64,000 nucleotides of DNA from Nematostella vectensis (taxonomy: Eukaryota > Cnidaria > Anthozoa > Actiniaria > Edwardsiidae): NCBI RefSeq assembly GCF_932526225.1, contig NC_064041.1:3486699-3550698 (forward strand), given 5' to 3'. Shown piece after piece: positions 24,301 through 36,300 of the stretch. Positions within the stretch are counted from its first letter, which is position 1; the number at the start of each line of letters is the position of its first letter. Under the pieces are notes generated by a model, which was not told where the DNA came from, searched no databases, and worked only from the letters and a program-made list of their open reading frames with translations. Position numbers and translations under genes: made by a program.

Positions 24301-27300
24301 TTTATTTCCTACTAATTTGCGTGTTCGGTCCTGTCCATCACAGGAGCTAGGCGTGTTCTCGCAGAATGATGGCACAATGAATGTCACGCTGTACAGCCCC
24401 TACTGGATGGTCAACAAGACCGGGATGTTCCTGGAATACAAGGTTATTTGTTATTGGTGTTTTTAAACATTGTTTTACCCATTGTCATTTTTTAGTCATT
24501 CATGAGGAAATCATTCAAATAAGGAAATCTCAATAACATGGAATGAGTTATTATGAATGAGTTACCATTTAGAGCTCCTTGGTTGAATGACGTTATCGTG
24601 GATAGAATGCACCAACGTTTCTTTTAAGTCCGTGTACAACACAAAGACTTTTAACACCGTCCCAGTTATTAGATTCTTTTATCCTCAATTAACAATTTTA
24701 TTTTGATATACCATCCTGGATCGTTTAAACGGGCACTGGCATGGTGAAGAGTGTTATTTTGCCAATCTTAAAACAGTCAACATAATGCGGAATAATTAAA
24801 ACAACTATCCAGTTTGATTGAATGCAAAGCAGTAGAGCCGGCCACGCCGCTTCTGGTCATTCCCTTACAATATCGTGGTTTAAGCGCCTCACATCGGGAA
24901 TGGATTGAAAAAAGTTCTTTAGGTTTTTGAACAGGCTGTGTCGTTTATGGAGAATTGGTTTATATCTTTTTATTACCCTTAAGAAAAGTAATCACAAAAT
25001 TTTACTTTTTGTTACACACTTTTTCATATTTCATTGAGCTTTCTTAGAAAAAACGCGCGAGTGCCCCATTAACGTTTAGTTCTGAACCAAATTCCAGGCT
25101 TCAGACGACGATATCGCCATCCCACACGCGGATTCGCTCAAGGATGCAGTGATCTTCTCCTACCGCGGCAAGGGCAACATCTTCGCCAAGAAAACGGTAA
25201 CCCTCAATAACATGACCACACCTTCACCTAGAAAACAGTAACCCTCCCTAACATGACCACACCTTCACCTAGAAAACAGTAACCCTAACTAGCATGACGA
25301 CACCTTCACTTAGAAAACGGTAACCCTAACTAGCATGACGACACCTTCACCTAGAAAACTGTAACCCTAACTAGCATGACGACATCCTCGCCAAGAAAAC
25401 GGTAACCCTCCTTAACATGACCACACCTTCACCTAGGAAACGGTCACCCTAACTAGCATGACGACATCCTCGCCAAGAAAACGGTAACCCTCAATAACAT
25501 GACCACACCTTCACCTAGAAAACGGTAACCCTCCCTAACATGACCACACCTTCATCTAGAAAACGGTAACCCTAACTAGCATGACGACACCTTTACCTAG
25601 AAAACGGTAACCCTCCCTAACCTGACCACATCTTCGCCAAGAAAACGGTAACCCTCAATAACATGACCACACCTTTACCTAGGAAACGGTCACCCCAACT
25701 AGCATGACGACATCCTCGCCAAGAAAACGGTAACCCTCAATAACATGACCACACCTTCACCTAGAAAACGGTAACCCTCCCTAACATGACCACACCTAGA
25801 AAACGGTCACCCTAACTAGCATGACGACATCCTCGCCAAGAAAACGGTAAACCTCCCTAACCTGACCACATCATTGCCTAGAAAACGGTAATCCTCTCTA
25901 ATATGACCACACCTTTGCCAAGAAAACGGTAACCTTCACTAATATGACCACATGTTCGCCAAGAAAACGAAAACAATCCCTATCATGACCACATCCTCGC
26001 CAAGATAACGGTAACCCTCCCTAACATGACCACATCCTCGCCAAGATAACGGTAACCCCCCCTAACATGACCACATCCTCGCCAAGATAACGGTAACCCT
26101 CCCTAACATGACCACATCCTCGCCAAGATAACGGTAACCCTCCCTAACATGACCACATCCTCGCCAAGATAACGGTAACCCTCCCTAACATGACCAAATC
26201 CTCGACCAGAGAACGGTTACACCTCTTATCTTGACCAGGCCTTCGCAAAGGAAACGATAACACTCCTATCACTCCTACCACATCTTTTCTAAGAATTGTC
26301 AACTCTCTCTAACATGACCACATCTTTATGTTTACAGACAAGGGTCCGTATGTCTGGCTCGGAATGGTCCGGTAAGTTCTCTCTGGATACTGTTGGCAGC
26401 GGAGGGTCCATCAAGATCAAGAAAGACGACAAGGATTTCGAGGTGATCAGTTTATTTAATTGTGTTTTTTTTTTTCTGTGTGTGTGTTTTTTTTTTTTGG
26501 TTTACGTGTTTTTTTTTTATTTACGGTGGTTTATAACAACATATATTTTATATTTATTATAGTTTATAAGTAATTGTTAGACAGATATTTAATAAAACAC
26601 GAGTCATGCATGAGCGAGAGTCTAGCTGTGGGGCTCACTGCAATGACACGCTGTGAGGTCTTCTCTGCGTATAAAATAATGGGATCTATTTGTCTCGTAC
26701 AACAAAAAGTGACAAGAATAGTGCGTGTATGATACGACATTATATAAAACGATATTACACGATATGAAGCAACACGATATGTTATACGAGCTTACACGAT
26801 ACACGACACGATCTGAATCGACTCAACATGTTATGATTTTACTTAACGTGACAAGACACGAGATAATGCAATACTACACTATATGATACTATCCTACACG
26901 ATGTGAAACGACACCATGTAATATGATAATACACGATTTGAAGAGACACGAAATGATGTATGATGCTACTGTTATAATATGCGATGATACGATACACACT
27001 ATACCCTTTTTGGATCGTATTTATATGGATAAATTTTACATGGAAGTCTATTCCTGTACTTTCTCCATGGATGACGTTGTTAGCTTCACAGAGAGTGTCC
27101 AGACTTAAAGGCCTTCCTGCTTTTATCCAACAGATTGGTGTACAGATCACTCTGTCGTACTTCAGCCTGACCAAGGTGGTGGAGTTCACGCCCTTCCATC
27201 TGATCGATAACCACACGGAGGTAAGTTGAACAATGATAATTATTACACTTCCATATAATCGATAACAACATGGAGGTAAGTTGAACAATGATAATTATTA

Positions 27301-30300
27301 CACTTCCATATAATCGATAACCACACGGAGGTAAGTTGAACAATGATAATTATTACACTTCCATATAATCGATAACAACACGGAGGTAAGTTAAACAATG
27401 ATAATTACACTCCCATACATTCGATAACCACACGGAGGTAAGTTAAACAATGATAATTACACTCCCATACATTCGATAACCACACGGAGATAAGTTAAAC
27501 AATGATAATTACACTTCCATATATTCGATAACCACACGGAGGTAAGTTAAACAATGATACTTACACTAATAGCGATTGTGGCTGTTGGCAATACAATACA
27601 TTGGCAATACAATACAGTAAAGTGACATTGCAAAGGGCTACAAAAGATATTAATGTATGTTGCATGTAGTTGGTACAAATTGGAAGCTGTTTTACCTGTT
27701 GTACTTTCGTTGTAGTTCCCAGTTTCCTTGTGTGAAGCCCCGGACAACTCCAATTTAATTTGGACAACAGTCAAGCCAGGCGAGGTAAGTGGCAACAGTC
27801 AAACCAAGCGTGTCTATGTATGATTTACCATCAGTCTGCCCATCATTAACCATCATGTGCTGTGTTTGTATTATAGTGCATTCCGGTCTAGCCATCGTTT
27901 ACCATCATGTGCTATGCTTGTATTCTAGTGCATTCCATTCTGGCCATCGTTTACCATCATGTGCTATGCTTGTATTCTAGTGCATTCCGTTCTGGCAATC
28001 GTTTACCATCATGTGCTGTGCTTGTATTCTAGTGCATTCCGTTCTGGCCGTCCTTACTATCATGTGCTATGCTTGTATTCTAGTGCATTCCGTTCTGACC
28101 ATCGTTTACCATCATGTGCTATGCTTGTATTCTAGTGCATTCCGTTCTGGCCATCCAGGGTACCTCCCAAGGACCTTGTGGTTCGACTGGGAGACAGCAC
28201 ACGTGAGTCATCTCGCTTCAACTTCGAACCAGACGTGTCCATTCTGCTGCGGATGGAGGGCAAGGTTAGTGTTAAGCAGGTTTCCTTGCCTATTGCTCCT
28301 TTATGTATTCTAGTGCATTCCATTCCATTCTGCGCTTGGATATTGTTCGTGTTCCCAAGGTCCCCATATCCCTTGCTTTTTTAGGTTTGTTTAGTATCCC
28401 AAACTTAAGTGCTGGGTTCGTGAAATCCAGATTCAGGTCCCCCCTTATCTCCCAAGCCATGTCCTTATTCGTGTTGATTGTTCGGCTTACCGGGGTTCTG
28501 TTTACCAGGTCGGCGCCCTGAGTGTGGAGATGATCAGCAAGGACTCGGCCGCGATTATGACTTTCTGTCCGTACTACGCAGGAGCGGCGCCAATCAGAAT
28601 CGAGAACTGCACCGACCTCGAGATCTGCTACAAACAAGACAGGTATGGCGTCACAAATAAGGTCCGTGGTATACCATGTCACGTGAGGTTAGGTGTTAAA
28701 AAAAGATTAGGTATAGGGTAAAAAAAAAGGGTCACGTGGTATACCAAGTCACGTGAGGTCAGGTGTTAAAAAAAGATTAGGTATAGGGTAAAAAAAAGGG
28801 TCACGTGGTATACCATGTCACGTGAGGTCAGGTGTTAAAAAAAGATTAGGTATAGGGTAAAAAAAAAGGGTCACGTGGTATACCAAGTCACGTGAGGTCA
28901 GGTGTTAAAAAAAGATTAGGTATAGGGTAAAAAAAAGGGTCACGTGGTATACCATGTCACGTGAGGTCAGGTGTTAAAAAAAGATTAGGTATAGGGTAAA
29001 AAAAAGGGTCACGTGGTATACCATGTCACGTGAGGTCAGGTGTTAAAAAAAGATTAGGTATAGGGTAAAAAAAAGGGTCACGTGGTATACCATGTCACGT
29101 GAGGTCAGGTGTTAAAAAAAGATTAGGTATAGGGTAAAAAAAAGGGTCACGTGGTATACCATGTCACGTGAGGTCAGGTGTTAAAAAAAGATTAGGTATA
29201 GGGTAAAAAAAAAAAGGGTCACGTGGTATACCAAGTCACGTGAGGTCAGGTGTTAAAAAAAGATTAGGTATAGGGTAAAAAAAAAGGGTCACGTGGTATA
29301 CCAAGTCACGTGAGGTCAGGTGTTAAAAAAAGATTAGGTATAGGGTGAAAAAAAAAGGGTCACGTGGTATACCAAGTCATGTGACGTCAGGCGTTAAAAG
29401 GTCAGTAAAGGTAAATTGTCGAGACACAGGGATACTCCTGAACAGCTGCTCTTGACCAAGTGGTATCTTAATTAATGTATTGGAAGGAGCAGGGATCATG
29501 GAAAAATCCATGATGGACTTACATTAGTTCTGTTATAGCACGTAACACGTGCTAAACCGTGGAAATTGCATTCTCTACACGTGGACTAATGGTATCGTTT
29601 TAACACGAAGCACGTGCTAATCCCAAGAAACTGCATTCTGTACACGTGGTATCTTATAGTATCTTATAATGTAGTGAAGGGAGCACAGGGCACGTACTCA
29701 GCCCAGGAAAGTGCATTCTGTACACGTGCACTAATAGTATCTTTTATTGCAGTGAAGGGAGCACGGAGCACGTGCTAAGACCAGGAAACTGCATTCTGTA
29801 CACGTGGGGCCGTCCAATGGACAAGAAAGTGTTCATGTGGTACGCAAAGGGTGAAGACCAAAAGAACAGACGCATCACGGATCTTATTGGCGTGAGTATT
29901 TTCGTAGTTGATTTTGGTGACCTGCCGAATATAGGGCTTTGTGACCAACCGGAGTCACTTTTACCTTTTCACTTTAAACAGTTGAACGGTTGTCGTATGA
30001 CCAAATAAGGTAGTAAATACTTTCGATCAGGAAGCTCGCATAACACTCGAATAAAGTAAATAGCAGATGAGTTGCACTTTTTTCTTACCCAAGGCGTAAG
30101 GAGGCGGAAGGATTTCAAATAAGATACGAGCAAGAATATGTTTTTCATTGAGCCTTTCGGTCCATGGTGGTGAATATGTGCATTTAAAACCCCTGATGAA
30201 CATATTTCACAATCATATCCTGGATGATATTCCACAAGGCAACACATACTCGTCGTCACTTGACGTGCCGTCTTTAGCGATATCCTGCGAGTGACGTCAC

Positions 30301-33300
30301 ACGCCTGCTTATGTTGCAGACAATACAAAATCGTAGTAAATCGATTTTGTTTTTGCATACATCTTCTGTCAGCGCTTTTTGGTGCGCCAGATATGTAGAC
30401 AGGTAACCCTTTTTGCAGACAGAACCGTGATTCGCGCCCAGGACCACGCGAGCTCCAATCAGCAACTTGTTTTTCTATTTACTAAGAATTCTTTACTTTC
30501 ACTCAACCGTTTGAAAAAAATAATAATTCGACGTCTCTATGTGCTTCATATGACAGATGCGCGCCTAAAACTTGCATTAGAAAACGATTTAGTCGTTTAC
30601 GACTTGCCCGCTACAACTCGAGTCGTTCAGTGTAAATCAGCCTGCGACTCCGCTACGATGCTACGAAAATCGTGTGTAATTCAGGGCTAAGGCAGGTCGC
30701 ATACGACTGAATCGTGCTGTCTTAACCACGTGTAACAGGTCGGCCACGGTGCCTTTGAGGTCAAAGACAAGTCGTACTTTTGGGCGACCTTCCTCGACGG
30801 ACTACAGCGAGTGCTGCTCATTATTGACGACTTCACACTAGCCTACAGGGCTCAAGTGGTAAGTTGCGTGACAGAAGCAACGTGATAAGTTGCGTGACAC
30901 AAGATAAGGGTGGGTTGCGTGACGACACATGATTTCAGGGACATTAGACAAATTGTAACGTGACAAAAAGGGGCGTGATTATTTTTGTGACATTTGGCAA
31001 GTGTTAAGTTGCGAAGCATATACCACTTAATTAGTCGCGTGGCATTGCATTTGTGATAATTTGCGTGAGGTAAGGCATGTGATGAGTTGCGTGACATTAG
31101 ACAAGTGGTAGCTTGTGTGATATAATTTTTGTGACATTTGACCAGCGGTAAGTTGCGTGACTGGAAGTGACTGCAATTAATTATTTTCATTTGCGTGACA
31201 TTAGACGTGTGGTGAGTTTATATAGACTAGTTTATAGTGACTAGAAGTGGTTCGCATTTGACGCCTTCGCGCTCTCCTTTATGGCACATATGGCTAGATG
31301 CGTGACATAGGACACATGCCTGCGTGACAGAGTTACTTATTAGCAGTGGGTTACATGATAATTGCATAATTGCATAATTACTTGGCGACAGTATAAAGAG
31401 ATAATCCTCTCAAAAATATCGCCTTGCTCCTTTGCGAAAGTGTGAAAATTCTCCCTGTTGTATTTTGTAGGAAGTTCCTGAGCGCATCTCTCAGGAGATA
31501 AGTCTGAACTTGCAAGCAATTGGCTTGTCCCTCGTCAACAACGAGAAGAGCATCGAGGTTGCCTACATCGGCATAACACCGTGAGTAACGCTACCACCGT
31601 GACATAGAATTTGACTTACCATGACCGTGACATAGACGGTGACATGGACTGCAACCGTGACATAGACCCTGACACGGACCGTGACATGGACCATCACCGT
31701 GACAAAGACCATGACATGGACTGTTACCGTGACATAGATCGTGACATGGACCGTTACCGTGACATAGAGACTGTGACATGGACCGTCACCGTGACATAGA
31801 CCGTGACATGGACCGTCACCTTGACTTAGACCGTGACATAGACCGTGACACGGACCTTCACCGCGACATGGAACATCACCGTGAGATAGACCGTGACATG
31901 GAACGCCACCGTGACATACACCTTGACCTTGCCTTTGACCTTGCCCTTGACACGAGCCTGTTTGACCTTCAATACGACCATGATCTTGAATTCAACCTTT
32001 GACTGCGTGACTGTGAGGGTGACTTAAACATTGACCATGTAACTGTGAGAGTGTGTTTCCCCTGATCATAGGCATGACTTTAATGTTGATCACGTGACAG
32101 TGAGCGTGAGTTTTTCCCCTGGTCATTAGCGTGAATTTAATCGTGAGCTTTTGAGCGTGTATGTGTCTCTGACTGTGACTTGCTGATTATAGCCGTAATT
32201 GTGATCAATCCACTGGTTCCTCATTGAGACAGTGATAGCATTTTTTACATCGTGACCGTAGCCATGCCCTTTAAACCGGTTTTAATTTATAACTAAACCT
32301 TCATAGAAGAAGGTGTAGTTAAAGTGTCTTCAATTCATGCTATGCCATGTCAGATCTTTGTCTCTTCTTACCTGAGTTCTAACACTTTCTTCTAGGAGCC
32401 AGATCATCTGGGAGGAGACAAAGAAGAAGGGTCGCTGGAAGGCGCTCAAAATGCGCATATCTGAGCAGCTCGAGGTAGCTTACACGCGGGTACAGCAAGT
32501 GACTTCCGTTGGAGGAGAGCCCAACTTCCGACAGAAGCTCAGCGACATAGAGGTTAGATATAGAGAAGCTGTTAGGGTGAAATGTTGGGGTTATATAGGA
32601 AGTCTATTGGGGTTAAATATATGGTGTATATGGGGGCTGTTAGGGTGGAAGATGGGGTGTATATGGGGGCTATTAGGGTGGAAGATGGGATGTAAAGGGG
32701 GGCTGTTAGGGTGGAAGATGGGGTGTATAGGGGGGCTGTTAGGGGGGAAGATGGGGTGTCTAGGGGGCTGTTAGTGTGGAAGATGGGGTGTCTAGGGGGC
32801 TGTTAGGGTGGAAGATGGGGTGTCTAGGGGGCTGTTAGGGTGGAAGATGGGGTGTCTAGGGGGCTGTTAGGGTGGAAGATGGGGTGTCTAGGGGGGCTGT
32901 TAGGGTGGAAGATGAGGTGTCTAGGGGGCTGTTAGGGTGGAAGATGGGGTGTCTAGGGGGGCTGTTAGGGTGGAAGATGGGGTGTATGGGGGGCTGTTAG
33001 GGTGGAAGATGGGGTGTCTAGGGGGGCTGTTAGGGTGGAAGATGTGGTGTATGGGGGGCTGTTAGGGTGGAAGATGGGGTGTCTAGGGGGGCTGTTAGGG
33101 TGGAAGATGGGGTGTCTAGGGGGCTGTCAGGGTGGAAGATGGGGTGTCTAGGGGGCTGTTAGGGTGGAAGATGGGGTGTCTAGGGGGGCTGTTAGGGTGG
33201 AAGATGGGGTGTATAGGGGGGCTATTAGGGTGTAAGATGGGGTGTATAGGGGGGCTGTTAGGGTGGAAGATGAGGTGTATAGGGGGGCTGTTAGGGTGTA

Positions 33301-36300
33301 AGATGGGGTGTCTAGGGGGGCTGTTAGGGTGGAAGATGAGGTGTATAGGGGGGCTATTAGGGTGTAAGATGGGGTGTATAGGGGGGCTGTTAGGGTGGAA
33401 GATGGGGTGTCTAGGGGGCTGTTAGGGTGGAAGATGGGGTGTCTAGGGGGGGCTGTTAGGGTGGAAGATGGGGTGTCTAGGGGGCTGTTGGGGTTGAAGA
33501 TAGGGTGTATAGGGGGGCTATTAGGGTGTAAGATGGGGTGTATAGGGGGGCTTTTAGGGTGGAAGATGGGGTGTCTAGGGGGGCTGTTAGGGTGGAAGAT
33601 GGGGTGTCTAGGGGGGCTGTTAGGGTGGAAGATGGGGTGTCAAGGGGGGCTGTTAGGGTGGAAGATGGGGTGTATAGGGGGGCTGTTAGGGTGGAAGATG
33701 GGGTGTATAGGGGGGCTATTAGGGTGTAAGATGGGGTGTATAGGGGGGCTGTTAGGGTGGAAGATGAGGTGTATAGGGGGGCTATTAGGGTGGAAGATGG
33801 GGTGTATAGGGGGGCTGTTAGGGTGGAAGATGAGGTGTATAGGGGGGCTGTTAGGGTGTAAGATGGGGTGTCTAGGGGGGCTGTTTGTGTGGAAGATGAG
33901 GTGTATAGGGGGGCTATTAGGGTGTAAGATGGGGTGTATAGGGGGGCTGTTAGGGTGGAAGATGGGGTGTCTAGGGGGCTGTTAGGGTGGAAGATGGGGT
34001 GTCTAGGGGGGCTGTTAGGGTGAAAAATGGGGTGTCTAGGGGGCTGTTAGGGTGGAAGATGGGGTGTATAGGGGGGCTATTAGGGTGTAAGATGGGGTGT
34101 ATAGGGGGGCTTTTAGGGTGGAAGATGGGGTGTCTAGGGGGGCTGTTAGGGTGGAAGATGGGGTGTCTAGGGGGGCTGTTAGGGTGGAAGATGGGGTGTC
34201 AAGGGGGCTGTTAGGGTGGAAGATGGGGTGTATAGGGGGGCTGTTAGGGTGGAAGATGGGGTGTATAGGGGGGCTATTAGGGTGTAAGATGGGGTGTCTA
34301 GGGGGGCTGTTAGGGTGGAAGATGAGGTGTATAGGGGGGCTGTTAGGGTGGAAGATGGGGTGTATAGGGGGGCTATTAGGGTGTAAGATGGGGTGTATAG
34401 GGGGGCTGTTAGGGTGGAAGATGGGGTGTCAAGGGGGGCTGTTAGGGTGGAAGATGGGGTGTCTAGGGGGCTGTTAGGGTGGAAGATGGGGTGTCTAGGG
34501 GGGCTGTTAGGGTGGAAGATGAGGTGTCTAGGGGGCTGTTAGGGTGGAAGATGGGGTGTCTAGGGGGGCTGTTAGGGTGGAAGATGGGGTGTATGGGGGG
34601 CTGTTAGGGTGGAAGATGGGGTGTCTAGGGGGGCTGTTAGGGTGGAAGATGTGGTGTATGGGGGGCTGTTAGGGTGGAAGATGGGGTGTCTAGGGGGGCT
34701 GTTAGGGTGGAAGATGGGTTGTCAAGGGGGGCTGTTAGGGTGGAAGATGGGGTGTCTAGGGGGGCTGTTAGGGTGGAAGATGGGGTGTCTAGGGGGGCTG
34801 TTACGGTGGAAGATGGGGTGTCTAGGGGGGCTGTTAGGGTGGAAGATAGGTTGTATAGGGGGGCTGTTAGGGTGGAAGATGGGGTGTCTAGGGGGGCTGT
34901 TAGGGTGGAAGATGGTGTGTCTAGGGGGGCTGTTAGGGTGGAAGATGGGGTGTCTAGGGGGGCTGTTAGTGTGTGAGATGGGGTGTCCAGGGGGGCTGTT
35001 AGGGTGGAAGATGGGGTGTCTAGGGGGGCTGTTAGGGTGGAAGATGGGGTGTATGGGGGGCTGTTAGGGTGGAAGATTGGGTGTCTAGGGGGGCTGTTAG
35101 GGTGGAACATGGGGTGTATGGGGGGCTGTTAGGGTGGAAGATGGGGTATCTAGGGGGGCTGTTAGGGTGGAAGATGGGGTGTATAGGGGGGCTATTAGGG
35201 TGTAAGATGGGGTGTATAGGGGGGCTATTAGGGTGGAAGATGAGGTGTATAGGGGGGCTGTTAGGGTGTAAGATGGGGTGTCTAGGGGGGCTGTTAGGGT
35301 GGAAGATGAGGTGTATAGGGGGGCTATTAGGGTGTAAGATAGGGTGTATAGGGGGGCTGTTAGGGTGGAAGATGGGGTGTCTAGGGGGCTGTTAGGGTGG
35401 AAGATGGGGTGTCTAGGGGGGGCTGTTAGGGTGGAAGATGGGGTGTCTAGGGGGCTGTTGGGGTTGAAGATAGGGTGTATAGGGGGGCTATTAGGGTGTA
35501 AGATGGGGTGTATAGGGGGGCTTTTAGGGTGGAAGATGGGGTGTCTAGGGGGGCTGTTAGGGTGGAAGATGGGGTGTCTAGGGGGGCTGTTAGGGTGGAA
35601 GATGGGGTGTCAAGGGGGGCTGTTAGGGTGGAAGATGGGGTGTATAGGGGGGCTGTTAGGGTGGAAGATGGGGTGTATAGGGGGGCTATTAGGGTGTAAG
35701 ATGGGGTGTATAGGGGGGCTGTTAGGGTGGAAGATGAGGTGTATAGGGGGGCTATTAGGGTGGAAGATGGGGTGTATAGGGGGGCTGTTAGGGTGGAAGA
35801 TGAGGTGTATAGGGGGGCTGTTAGGGTGTAAGATGGGGTGTCTAGGGGGGCTGTTTGTGTGGAAGATGAGGTGTATAGGGGGGCTATTAGGGTGTAAGAT
35901 GGGGTGTATAGGGGGGCTGTTAGGGTGTAAGATGGGGTGTCTAGGGGGGCTGTTAGGGTGGAAGATGAGGTGTATAGGGGGGCTATTAGGGTGGAAGATG
36001 GGGTGTATAGGGGGGCTATTAGGGTGTAAGATGGGGTGTATAGGGGGGCTGTTAGGGTGGAAGATGGGGTGTCAAGGGGGGCTGTTAGGGTGGAAGATGG
36101 GGTGTCTAGGGGGCTGTTAGGGTGGAAGATGGGGTGTCTAGGGGGGCTGTTAGGGTGGAAGATGAGGTGTCTAGGGGGCTGTTAGGGTGGAAGATGGGGT
36201 GTCTAGGGGGGCTGTTAGGGTGGAAGATGGGGTGTATGGGGGGCTGTTAGGGTGGAAGATGGGGTGTCTAGGGGGGCTGTTAGGGTGGAAGATGTGGTGT

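Noticed and set aside
21257-27560. Regular arrays as possible CRISPR
   Set aside because: Units are directly tandem without unique spacers, and the context is a spliced animal gene.
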